Assembly: GCA_937928335.1 (NCBI GenBank)
Contig: CALFWN010000073.1
Coordinates: 1-7,118 of the forward strand
Direction of reading: 5' to 3'
Source of the DNA: an uncultured Litoreibacter sp.
GTDB lineage: Bacteria; Pseudomonadota; Alphaproteobacteria; Rhodobacterales; Rhodobacteraceae
DNA length: 7,118 bases
Positions 1 through 5,798 of the stretch are shown piece by piece; the stretch's first letter is position 1, and each line of letters opens with the position of its first letter. The notes beneath the pieces are model-generated. The model was not told where the DNA came from. It was given only the letters and a program-made list of their open reading frames with translations, and did no database searches. The position numbers were made by a program, and so were the translations under genes.

Positions 1-875
1 GTGATCGCCGCCAGCGCCTCGGCATGGCTCAGCGTGACCGCGCCTGCCACGGTGATCGGGGCCATCGCCCCCATAAGGGTAAACGGCGTCACAATCGACA
101 CCTGCCCCGCGCGGGCAAAATCAATCAGCCCTTGCGCCATCGGAATGTCCAGAGTGCGCGGGCTGTTGGTGTTGATGATCGTGTAGCTATGCGGCTCGGC
201 CTGAAACTCCGCATCAGACAGGCCGCGAAAGTCGCGCAGCATCTCGAAACTTTCCGCCACCTGCGGGCTGCCACGCGAGAAGATGAAGGGCAGCTTGTCC
301 GACAGGGTCAGCTGCGCCTCCATCGTGAAATAATGGCGCAGATGGGTGGCAATGTCCTGCGGCTCGATCAGCGGCGGCATCATCTGGAACACGTCGAAAT
401 GCTGCGTCAGCTGGATCAGCTCGCGAAAGTCACGGCCCGAGCCGGGCCTGCGACCGCGCTCCAGATCGGTGGCATGTGGTGCCCCTGCGCCGGGTTGAAA
501 CACCAAAGCGCCCAGCTCCAGCAACACGTCGCGGTCAGCCGCGCCCGCGCGGCACAGGATGAAGCGCGGCGCAGAGGCCAGCGCGGCCTCCACCATCTCG
601 CGACCGATATAGACCATGTCGCCATCGACCTTTGCGCCGCCCTGTTTGAACAGCGCGCGCGCCTCGGGCAGCAGGACCTTGACGCCAAGCTCCTCCAGCG
701 TGCGCAGGGCGGTGTTGTGCATCTCCGCGATCTGATCGGCGGAGAACACCTCCATCGGCGGGAACGGGTTTTTCAGCCGCCGGTAATTGACCTCGCGCTG
801 CACGGGCGCGGCTTTCGCCTCCGCCCTGCCCCGCCTATGGGGTCGTCTGCCGCTTTTGCGAGCTCCGTCGCTCAC
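1..875 (-). CDS. MttB-family (trimethylamine/glycine betaine methyltransferase-like) protein, 3' part outside window
   Basis: This is the N-terminal 291 codons of a protein I read as the trimethylamine:corrinoid methyltransferase (MttB/MtgB) superfamily; members are about 500 aa. Translation gives an Arg-rich N-terminus (residues 1-33), then LEELGVKVL (60-68), FQPGAGAP (126-133), NTNSPR (235-240) and TPFTLMGAMAPIT (263-275), which look typical of the family's TIM barrel. Known members move a methyl group from trimethylamine or glycine betaine to a corrinoid protein. The archaeal trimethylamine enzymes carry pyrrolysine in the second half, which is not visible here; bacterial relatives lack it. 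The start is GTG at 875-873: an in-frame TGA lies at 902-900 and no other start lies between. The GTG overlaps the upstream stop codon as GTGA, so translation is probably coupled to the flavoenzyme. Family call fairly secure; substrate unknown, with a betaine-type compound the best guess from its partner. Confidence 0.88.
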   Translation of the reverse strand, partial: MSDGARKSGRRPHRRGRAEAKAAPVQREVNYRRLKNPFPPMEVFSADQIAEMHNTALRTLEELGVKVLLPEARALFKQGGAKVDGDMVYIGREMVEAALASAPRFILCRAGAADRDVLLELGALVFQPGAGAPHATDLERGRRPGSGRDFRELIQLTQHFDVFQMMPPLIEPQDIATHLRHYFTMEAQLTLSDKLPFIFSRGSPQVAESFEMLRDFRGLSDAEFQAEPHSYTIINTNSPRTLDIPMAQGLIDFARAGQVSIVTPFTLMGAMAPITVAGAVTLSHAEALAAI

Positions 876-3280
876 CCGCGCATCGCTTTGCCTGTGGGAT
901 CATAGGGCGAGGCCGCGATGACCTTCGCCTTGCGTTCAACGCCTACGACATGAACGCTCAGATCTGTCCCCTCGCCCGCCGCCGCGACATCGACCATCGC
1001 CATTGCGAGTGATTTACCCAGCGTATGGCCGTAGCCGCCGGAGGTGACAAAACCCACCATCTTGCCGTCTTTCCACACCGGCTCATAGCCGCTGGCATCG
1101 GCATTCCCGGCCGCGATTTCCAAAGGCACCACCACCTGCGCGGGGCCGTTGCCGTCGCGCTCAGCGAGGGCGGCTTTCTTGCCGTTGAACGCGGGCTTGG
1201 ACCAGTCGATCCAGCGATCCATGCCGGTTTGCGCGGCGGTATAGCCTTGGGTGAACTCGGCGCTCCAGATGCCGAAACTTTTCTCCAGCCGCAGGCTCAG
1301 CAGCGCGTTGAAGCCATATTCGCAGATGCCCAGATCCGCGCCTGCCTCCAGGAGCATTTTGCGCAGCCCGATATGTTCCGCCGCCTTGCAGTGGATTTCA
1401 TAGCCCAGCTCCCCGGCAACCGAGAGCCTGCCGATCTTGACGCGGAGCAGCCCCAGATCGAAGCTGCCACAGCCCATGAAGGGCAGATCAGCAATCGCGC
1501 CATCAGTAATTTTCTCCAGCACTTTCAGGCTGTTGGGCCCGGCGAGGCTGAAACCCACAATGTCGTCGGACAGATCGCGCACAGCGACATCTGCCCCCAT
1601 GTGATCGTTGAACCAGCGCAGATGCCAGTCGCGCAGGTAGTAGCTGCCCATGATCCAATAGGAGCCATCATCCCAGTTAAAGACCGTCAGATCGCCCTTC
1701 ATCTTGCCCTCGGAGCTGAGCATCGGAGCCAGCCGCGCGCGGCCGGGGCCGGGCAGTCTGGAGGCCAGAAGCTGGTCAAGCCATGCCTGCGCCCCTGCGC
1801 CCGAGACCTCGAACCGGGAGAAGCCGGAAATATCCAGCAGCCCGACATTCTCGCGCACCGCCTTGCATTCAGCGGCCACGATGTCATGTGCGTTGGAGCG
1901 TTTCAGCGAGGGGGTTTCCTCGAATTCCGGGTTGGGCGCGAAATACAAAGGCACCTCCAGCCCGTAGCTTGCCCCCCAGCGGCACCCGGCGGCGGACATG
2001 TCGCTATAGGCCGGAGCCATTTTCAGCGGGCGGCCTGCGGGCAGTTGCTCATTGGGATAGGTCATCACGAAACGGCGGGTATAGAACTGCCCGGTGGTCT
2101 CGCGGATGAAGCGCCTGTTCTGGGCGTAATCGCCATAGCGGGAGACATCCATGCCGAACACATCCGCCTCAGGCTCGCCGTGGATCATCCATTCGGCCAG
2201 CGACTTGCCGACACCGCCGCCTTGCAGGAAGCCCGCCATCACCGCGCAGGCGCACCAATAGCCCGGCTTGCCCTGCACGGGGCCGACCAGCGGGTTGCCA
2301 TCAGGCGAGAAGGTGAACGCCCCGTTCACCCATGTTTTGACGCCGGTATGTTGCAGCGCGGGGTAGCGTTCAAAGCCCAGGATCAGCTCATTCTCGATCC
2401 GGTCGGTCTGCTCCTGAAACAGCTCCATACCGTAATCCCACGGCGCGCCATCCATTGCCCAATGCTCGTGATTGATCTCGTAAATGCCCAGCAGGATGCC
2501 CTTCTGGTCCTGCCGCATATAGGTGAAACCCTCAAGGTCCACCGTCATCGGCACCTCGAACTCCAGCTCTTCCAGCTCCGCAATCGTGTCGGAGATCAGG
2601 TAATGGTGCTTGAGCGGCGAGACCGGCAGCTCAACCCCTGCCATGCGCCCCACCTGCTTGGCCCAGAGGCCTGCGGCATTGACCACATGCTCGCAGGTGA
2701 TGGTGCCCTTGTCGGTGACCACTTTCCAGCCATCGGCGGTCTGGATCAGCTCTTCGACCTTGGTGTGCTCGTGGATCGTGGCCCCGCGCTTTTTGGCAGC
2801 AATAGCATAGGCATGTACGGTGCCGGTGGTGTCGACATAGCCCTCACGCTCGGCCCACATGCCGCCGATAATCCCCTCGGTGGAGATGATCGGGCAGGCT
2901 TTCTTGATCTCCTCCGGGGTCAGCAGATGGCAATCCTCGATCCCGATGGATTGAAACGTGCGATGCGCGGCCTGCAACCATTCCCAGCGGTCGGGCGTGC
3001 CTGCCAGCGTCATGCCGCCCGTCATATGCAAGCCGATATTCTGGCCGGACTCTTCCTCGATCTTGGTCAAAAGGTCGATTGTATAGGCCTGAAGGGAGGC
3101 AATGTTGGGATCGGCATTCAGCGCATGGATGCCGCCCGCCGCGTGCCAGCTTGAGCCAGCGGTCAGAACCGAGCGTTCCAGCAGGCAGACATCGCTCCAG
3201 CCGAACTTGGCCAGATGATACAACACCGAAGTCCCGACGACCCCGCCCCCGATCACAACCACGCGGTGATGAGTGTTCAT
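872..3280 (-). CDS. GcvT-fused FAD oxidoreductase, dimethylglycine/sarcosine dehydrogenase-like
   Basis: An 802-aa flavoenzyme of the dimethylglycine/sarcosine dehydrogenase family, near the usual 800-830 aa. Residues 1-360 are a DAO-type FAD domain: dinucleotide motif GGGVVG (11-16), acidic strand end E35, SSWHAAGG (43-50) whose His46 matches the covalent flavin histidine of dimethylglycine dehydrogenase, NAAGLWA (201-207) and SPDGNPLVGP (325-334). A linker domain follows to about 425, then a GcvT folate-binding domain (about 460-700; GDLTVF 529-534, GELGYEIH 623-630, LRLEKSFG 663-670) and a GcvT C-terminal barrel to about 790. Relatives oxidatively N-demethylate dimethylglycine or sarcosine, pass electrons to ETF and capture formaldehyde as 5,10-methylene-tetrahydrofolate. 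I chose ATG 3280 over in-frame ATG 3295 because GGAGG lies 7 bases before it and falls inside the longer version. It is first in an overlapping pair with the MttB-like gene, pointing to stepwise demethylation of a betaine-type compound. Dimethylglycine versus sarcosine cannot be settled by eye. Confidence 0.93.
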   Translation of the reverse strand: MNTHHRVVVIGGGVVGTSVLYHLAKFGWSDVCLLERSVLTAGSSWHAAGGIHALNADPNIASLQAYTIDLLTKIEEESGQNIGLHMTGGMTLAGTPDRWEWLQAAHRTFQSIGIEDCHLLTPEEIKKACPIISTEGIIGGMWAEREGYVDTTGTVHAYAIAAKKRGATIHEHTKVEELIQTADGWKVVTDKGTITCEHVVNAAGLWAKQVGRMAGVELPVSPLKHHYLISDTIAELEELEFEVPMTVDLEGFTYMRQDQKGILLGIYEINHEHWAMDGAPWDYGMELFQEQTDRIENELILGFERYPALQHTGVKTWVNGAFTFSPDGNPLVGPVQGKPGYWCACAVMAGFLQGGGVGKSLAEWMIHGEPEADVFGMDVSRYGDYAQNRRFIRETTGQFYTRRFVMTYPNEQLPAGRPLKMAPAYSDMSAAGCRWGASYGLEVPLYFAPNPEFEETPSLKRSNAHDIVAAECKAVRENVGLLDISGFSRFEVSGAGAQAWLDQLLASRLPGPGRARLAPMLSSEGKMKGDLTVFNWDDGSYWIMGSYYLRDWHLRWFNDHMGADVAVRDLSDDIVGFSLAGPNSLKVLEKITDGAIADLPFMGCGSFDLGLLRVKIGRLSVAGELGYEIHCKAAEHIGLRKMLLEAGADLGICEYGFNALLSLRLEKSFGIWSAEFTQGYTAAQTGMDRWIDWSKPAFNGKKAALAERDGNGPAQVVVPLEIAAGNADASGYEPVWKDGKMVGFVTSGGYGHTLGKSLAMAMVDVAAAGEGTDLSVHVVGVERKAKVIAASPYDPTGKAMRG

Positions 3281-3287
3281 GGCCTGA

Positions 3288-3292
3288 CCTCC
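3288..3292 (-). promoter_or_regulatory. Ribosome binding site of the flavoenzyme gene
   Basis: GGAGG read on the minus strand, seven bases before ATG 3280. It decides the start codon: the in-frame ATG at 3295 lies upstream of this site and has no comparable sequence before it. Confidence 0.8.
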
Positions 3293-3311
3293 CATTTTCA
3301 GACTAAAACAG

Positions 3312-3391
3312 CGTGCTGCAGGGCTGGCCTATCAGGTTTCAACCGCAGCGAGGGTCAGTCTGAGCAGAGGCTCAGGCCCCTGTCCAGCACG
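3312..3391 (-). other. Candidate structured 5' leader of the flavoenzyme mRNA
   Basis: Long arms pair across this stretch: CGTGCTG (3312-3318) with CAGCACG (3385-3391), then CAGGG (3319-3323) with CCCTG (3378-3382), and AGGC against GCCT (3327-3330 with 3374-3377). Bulges of two and three bases bring the total to about 16 bp. Inside, CTGAGC (3360-3365) pairs with GCTCAG (3370-3375) around a 4-base loop and competes with the innermost outer pairs, so two alternative folds exist. The element ends about 30 bases before the ribosome binding site. It resembles a regulatory leader, but I recognise no known riboswitch class and the transcription start is unknown. A DNA-level palindrome is the alternative. 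Confidence 0.4.
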
Positions 3392-3461
3392 TTCGCGTCA
3401 TTTGCGGGTCTGATCGCGCTTGCTTATATGCTCCGCCAGATCAAGTTGCGCAAAATCTGCG

Positions 3462-3516
3462 TTTTGGGACATTTTGGGGCAAAAGATTTTGGCCGGTTTC
3501 CCAAAATGTCCCAAAA
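3462..3516. repeat. Perfect 17-bp inverted repeat made of TTTTGGG units
   Basis: TTTTGGGACATTTTGGG (3462-3478) is the exact reverse complement of 3500-3516, with a 21-base spacer. Each arm contains two TTTTGGG units exactly 10 bp apart, one helical turn, and the spacer contains a further TTTTGG (3487-3492). This looks like a multi-site operator for a dimeric regulator rather than a terminator, since no gene end is near and no clean T-run follows. It lies about 180 bases before the flavoenzyme and about 300 before the stress gene, so the regulated gene is unclear. Confidence 0.8.
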
Positions 3517-3540
3517 TTTCTGCCCCGGAAAGACAAAGGC

Positions 3541-3584
3541 GCCCCGACCGGGGAGGTTGTGCGAACAGAGTCCTCGGTCGGGGC
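3541..3584. repeat. GC-rich hairpin (14-bp stem, 16-base loop)
   Basis: GCCCCGACCGGGGA (3541-3554) pairs with TCCTCGGTCGGGGC (3571-3584). Thirteen positions are Watson-Crick and one is a G·U pair in the plus-strand transcript (3551 with 3574). No T-run follows, so it is not an ordinary intrinsic terminator. Confidence 0.7.
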
Positions 3585-3586
3585 TG

Positions 3587-3611
3587 ACGCACAGGTGGCT
3601 GACCTGCGCGT
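3587..3611. repeat. Second GC-rich hairpin, directly after the first
   Basis: ACGCACAGGT (3587-3596) faces ACCTGCGCGT (3602-3611) across the 5-base loop GGCTG, with a single A-C mismatch (3591/3607). Only two bases separate it from the preceding stem, so the pair could form one folded unit. Confidence 0.55.
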
Positions 3612-3718
3612 GTCGCGGTGTGTCTGGCTGGCATGACGCCCAAACCTGCATGGGTGATCGTCCGGGCGAGCGCGCCCAGCTCGTGGGGGTGTTTTTGCAA
3701 ACCGCGCGAGGCCCCACC

Positions 3719-3732
3719 TTGATCTGTGTCAA
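3719..3732 (+). promoter_or_regulatory. FNR/FnrL box 1 upstream of the universal stress gene
   Basis: TTGATCTGTGTCAA matches the FNR consensus TTGAT-N4-ATCAA at 9 of 10 fixed positions, the exception being G3728. An fnrL gene with the E-x-x-S-R recognition residues that read this motif lies one gene away. The site is centred 35 bp before box 2 and about 97 bp before the chosen start codon. Confidence 0.75.
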
Positions 3733-3753
3733 GAAACCCCGAAATCGCGGGAG

Positions 3754-3767
3754 TTGAGCCAGATCAA
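3754..3767 (+). promoter_or_regulatory. FNR/FnrL box 2, promoter-proximal
   Basis: TTGAGCCAGATCAA matches TTGAT-N4-ATCAA at 9 of 10 fixed positions, the exception being G3758. If it acts as a class II activator site at -41.5, transcription would start near 3802. That leaves about 20 bases of leader before ATG 3823, with only a weak -10 (CATGGT, 3790-3795). The possible TTG start at 3754 lies inside this operator, which argues against it as a start codon. Confidence 0.7.
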
Positions 3768-3822
3768 GGTGGGCGGCACCGGGTCGGGGCATGGTGGGGT
3801 ATCAGCTATGGAGAACCTCAAC

Positions 3823-4662
3823 ATGAGCTACACATCTATCGCGACATTTCTGCATGACCCGGCCCGTGGGCTTGGCACGCTGGACTATGCCATTCAGGCC
3901 GCCCGCAAATGGGGGGCGCATCTTTATGTGATCTGCGCGGGCATCGACAGCACCGACCCCGGTTTCTACTACGCGGGCGCGCAGGCGATTGCGGTGCAGT
4001 CCAACCTTGAGGCCGCCCAGATTGGCGCCACCACGCTTGAGCAAAATACCCGCGCCCGCCTCGCACGGGAGGATATTTTGTGGGACGTGGAGGCCGTCAC
4101 CATGATGACCGGCGGGCTGGAGCCGTTTCTGGCGGACCATATGCGGTTTTATGACCTTGCGATCCTGCCGCTGCCCTACGGCGACAGCGGCACCATGCTG
4201 GATGTGGCCGGGTTTGAGGCCTGCCTGTTTGGCGCGGATATTCCTGTGCTGGTGGTGCCGGATGGCAAGAAGGGAAACCTCTCGATGGAGCGGGTGATGA
4301 TCGCCTGGGATGACGGCGCAGAGGCCCTGGCCGCCGCCAAGGCCGCAGCCCCATTGGCAACCCATGCGGAGGTCACCGATATCTGCCTGATCAACCCGCC
4401 GCAGCATGGCATTGACCGCTCTGACCCCGGCGGGCGGATGGCGCAGATGCTGACGCGCAAGGGCGCGAAAGTGCAGGTCACGGTCGCCGCACAACGCCAG
4501 CATGACATTGCCGCGCAGCTGCTTACCCGCGCCAAGGAAACCGGCATGGACCTGCTTGTGATGGGCGGCTATGGCCATTCGAGGCTGCGCGAGGCCGTGC
4601 TGGGCGGGGTCACGCGGTCGATCCTGCGCAAGGCGCATCTGCCGGTCCTGATGGCGCATTGA
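3823..4662 (+). CDS. Universal stress protein (UspA family), tandem-domain
   Basis: A 279-aa cytoplasmic protein with two Usp folds: a diverged N-terminal half (about 1-145, ending in IPVLVVPDG) and a C-terminal half (about 155-279) that keeps the nucleotide-binding pattern GGYG (248-251), nine residues, then GG (261-262), and ends APVLM-like in HLPVLMAH. Such proteins support survival under starvation, respiratory or oxygen stress, often by binding ATP or partner proteins; the actual partner here is unknown. I chose ATG 3823 because GGAG (3810-3813) lies nine bases upstream. In-frame ATG 3808 and TTG 3754 would only lengthen the N-terminus, and 3754 falls in an operator. Two FNR boxes just upstream predict control by the neighbouring fnrL product, probably induction when oxygen is low. 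It converges with fnrL, with three bases between the stop codons. Confidence 0.92.
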   Translation: MSYTSIATFLHDPARGLGTLDYAIQAARKWGAHLYVICAGIDSTDPGFYYAGAQAIAVQSNLEAAQIGATTLEQNTRARLAREDILWDVEAVTMMTGGLEPFLADHMRFYDLAILPLPYGDSGTMLDVAGFEACLFGADIPVLVVPDGKKGNLSMERVMIAWDDGAEALAAAKAAAPLATHAEVTDICLINPPQHGIDRSDPGGRMAQMLTRKGAKVQVTVAAQRQHDIAAQLLTRAKETGMDLLVMGGYGHSRLREAVLGGVTRSILRKAHLPVLMAH

Positions 4663-4665
4663 GCC

Positions 4666-5388
4666 TTAGGCTTCGGGCTCACCCGCCTCGCGCGTCAGAC
4701 GGGCGATATCGGGCAGGATCACCCGGCGTTTGCCATCGAGCCGGATCACGCCATCAGCTTTCAGTCTGGAGAATTGCCGGCTGACGGTCTCAAGGGTCAG
4801 GCCAAGATAATCCGACATTGCCTCGCGGGTCAGCGGCAGCTCGATCACGCGGCTATCGGTGACGGGCGTAATACCGGGGGCCTCCATGCGGCGCAGGATC
4901 AACAAGAGCAGGCTGGCGATTTTCTCCCGTGCGGTCTTGCGGCCCAGAAGAAACATCCAGTCACGCGCGGCGTCCAGCTCGTCCAGCGCCATTTCCAACA
5001 TGCGCTGCGCGATATGGGGCGTGTCGCGGACCAGCGCTTCGAACTGCTTGCGGCGAAAGCAGCACAGCGTCACCTCGGTCACGGCGGTCACGTCATAAAT
5101 GGCGGTCTCGCGGCCGGGGCGGCCAATGAAATCCGAGGCCAGAAGCAGCCCCAAAGTCTGTTTGCGCCCGTCATCGGTCAAATGCTCGATCGTGGCGGTG
5201 CCCGAGACCACGGAGGCCACAAATTCCAGCCGGTCGCCTGCCCAGACGATGGTCTGGCCCGCCTGATAGGTTCGGTAATATTTGATGCTTTCAAGCGTCA
5301 CCATCTCATCCGCGGTGCAACTGGCGCAGACGGCGCGGTGCCTGATCGGGCAGCTGTCACATGATTTGGTCGCCGACATCTCGGTCAT
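4666..5388 (-). CDS. fnrL: FnrL, oxygen-sensing Crp/Fnr-family transcription regulator
   Basis: A 240-aa protein that I recognise as close to Rhodobacter FnrL (about 248 aa), including the stretches GQTIVWAGDR (45-54), FIGRPGR (87-93) and LGRKTAREKIASL (148-160). N-terminal cysteines C10, C13, C21 and C24 with C109/C110 supply the ligands for an oxygen-labile [4Fe-4S] cluster. A cyclic-nucleotide-like beta-roll follows, then a dimerisation helix (about 125-145) and a helix-turn-helix (187-210) whose recognition helix carries E200, S203 and R204, the residues that read TTGAT in FNR. In anoxia the cluster-bearing dimer binds DNA and switches on genes for high-affinity oxidases, haem synthesis and stress. 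Start ATG 5388 follows AGGTGAT at a good distance; ATG 5379 is possible but would remove MTE only. The frame stays open upstream to 5814, but that part is low-complexity leader. Convergent with the stress gene, divergent from rplS. No clear FNR box lies before fnrL, so autoregulation is not evident. Confidence 0.95.
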   Translation of the reverse strand: MTEMSATKSCDSCPIRHRAVCASCTADEMVTLESIKYYRTYQAGQTIVWAGDRLEFVASVVSGTATIEHLTDDGRKQTLGLLLASDFIGRPGRETAIYDVTAVTEVTLCCFRRKQFEALVRDTPHIAQRMLEMALDELDAARDWMFLLGRKTAREKIASLLLLILRRMEAPGITPVTDSRVIELPLTREAMSDYLGLTLETVSRQFSRLKADGVIRLDGKRRVILPDIARLTREAGEPEA

Positions 5389-5449
5389 GATATCACCTAT
5401 GGAAGCTCTCGACCGCCTGAGTTTAACATAAGGGCCGCCGCCCGCTTTC

Positions 5450-5472
5450 GGAACCCTTGGCAAGGGAATTCC
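5450..5472. repeat. Hairpin upstream of fnrL
   Basis: GGAA (5450-5453) and CCCTT (5454-5458) pair with AAGGG (5462-5466) and TTCC (5469-5472), with a 3-base loop and a 2-base bulge. The overlapping palindrome GGGAATTCCC (5464-5473) offers a second symmetry. It could be an operator or part of the fnrL leader, about 65-80 bases before the start codon. Confidence 0.45.
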
Positions 5473-5531
5473 CGTCATATGGGGTCGCGCAAGGGCGGCT
5501 TGCGGTGGTGAGAAAGCGGTTGAGAGGCCGT

Positions 5532-5555
5532 GGGGCTTGATCCGGGGCTTGATCC
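5532..5555 (+). repeat. 12-bp perfect tandem duplication
   Basis: GGGGCTTGATCC occurs twice back to back (5532-5543 and 5544-5555). Each copy contains TTGATC, and the second copy supplies the -35 of the proposed rplS promoter, so the duplication also copies that element. Confidence 0.85.
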
Positions 5556-5577
5556 GTCGAGCGATCCCACTTATACC
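5549..5577 (+). promoter_or_regulatory. Candidate housekeeping-sigma promoter for rplS-rpmE
   Basis: TTGATC (5549-5554) and TATACC (5572-5577) are separated by exactly 17 bases; each matches its consensus hexamer at four of six positions. Transcription would start near 5584, giving a leader of roughly 215 bases before rplS. This is the best -35/-10 pair I saw in the region, but it has not been compared with a background search. Confidence 0.5.
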
Positions 5578-5798
5578 GCCCCAATCTGGAATCAGAATAC
5601 TGACCGGAGCCGTTATTTTATTGAGCCTCCGACGCGTTTTCTTCGACGCAGCAAACGGCGGCAAAAAGGACGGCGCATCAAGCAATGACGACCTGATCTG
5701 TGGCGGGCACGCAAAGTGGACCCGAAAGAAGACCGACAGCTCTTGGGACGCGCAAACATTCACCGGGCAAACCGGGATCATATGAAGGAGCGTTTCAG

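Larger units (their letters stand above)
3713..3773. repeat. Perfect 14-bp inverted repeat enclosing both FNR boxes
   Basis: CCCACCTTGATCTG (3713-3726) is the exact reverse complement of CAGATCAAGGTGGG (3760-3773), with 33 bases between. The outer, perfect half-sites of the two FNR boxes lie in the arms and the degenerate halves point inward, so the boxes are mirror images. Confidence 0.85.
3281..3822. other. Divergent intergenic region without genes, rich in inverted repeats
   Basis: About 540 bases separate the minus-strand flavoenzyme from the plus-strand universal stress gene. Open frames here (for example 3398-3700 minus and 3215-3757 plus) show no recognisable protein features and run through the palindromes. 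In order it holds the folded flavoenzyme leader, a 17-bp inverted repeat, two GC-rich hairpins and the double FNR site. I found no clear -35/-10 pair for the flavoenzyme; the best minus-strand patches are TTGATC (3442-3437) and TATAAG (3426-3421), which are too close together to be one promoter. Confidence 0.7.
5389..5798. other. Divergent intergenic region between fnrL and rplS
   Basis: A 410-base region with no convincing gene. It contains a hairpin on the fnrL side, a 12-bp tandem repeat and a plausible rplS promoter, then about 215 bases of likely rplS leader. Open frames at 5537-5785 and 5716-5808 on the plus strand have no recognisable content. trmD, which normally lies before rplS in this class, is absent. 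Confidence 0.65.

Noticed and set aside
24..905. 293-codon plus-strand frame at the left edge
   Set aside because: Antisense to the MttB-like gene, rich in His, Arg and Gln in the way typical of shadow frames.
1025..3154. 709-codon open frame on the plus strand
   Set aside because: It lies entirely antisense to the flavoenzyme, whose domains and motifs are clear. Its translation has no recognisable motif and reflects GC-rich codon bias.
3431..3444. A third FNR box, near the flavoenzyme
   Set aside because: Only one half (ATCAA, 3440-3444) matches. It shares GCCAGATCAAG with box 2, but the opposite half-site is absent.
4660..4681. Hairpin TGAGCC/GGCTCA between usp and fnrL stops as a bidirectional terminator
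   Set aside because: Only six pairs with a 10-base loop and no T-run on either strand; most of it is fnrL coding sequence.
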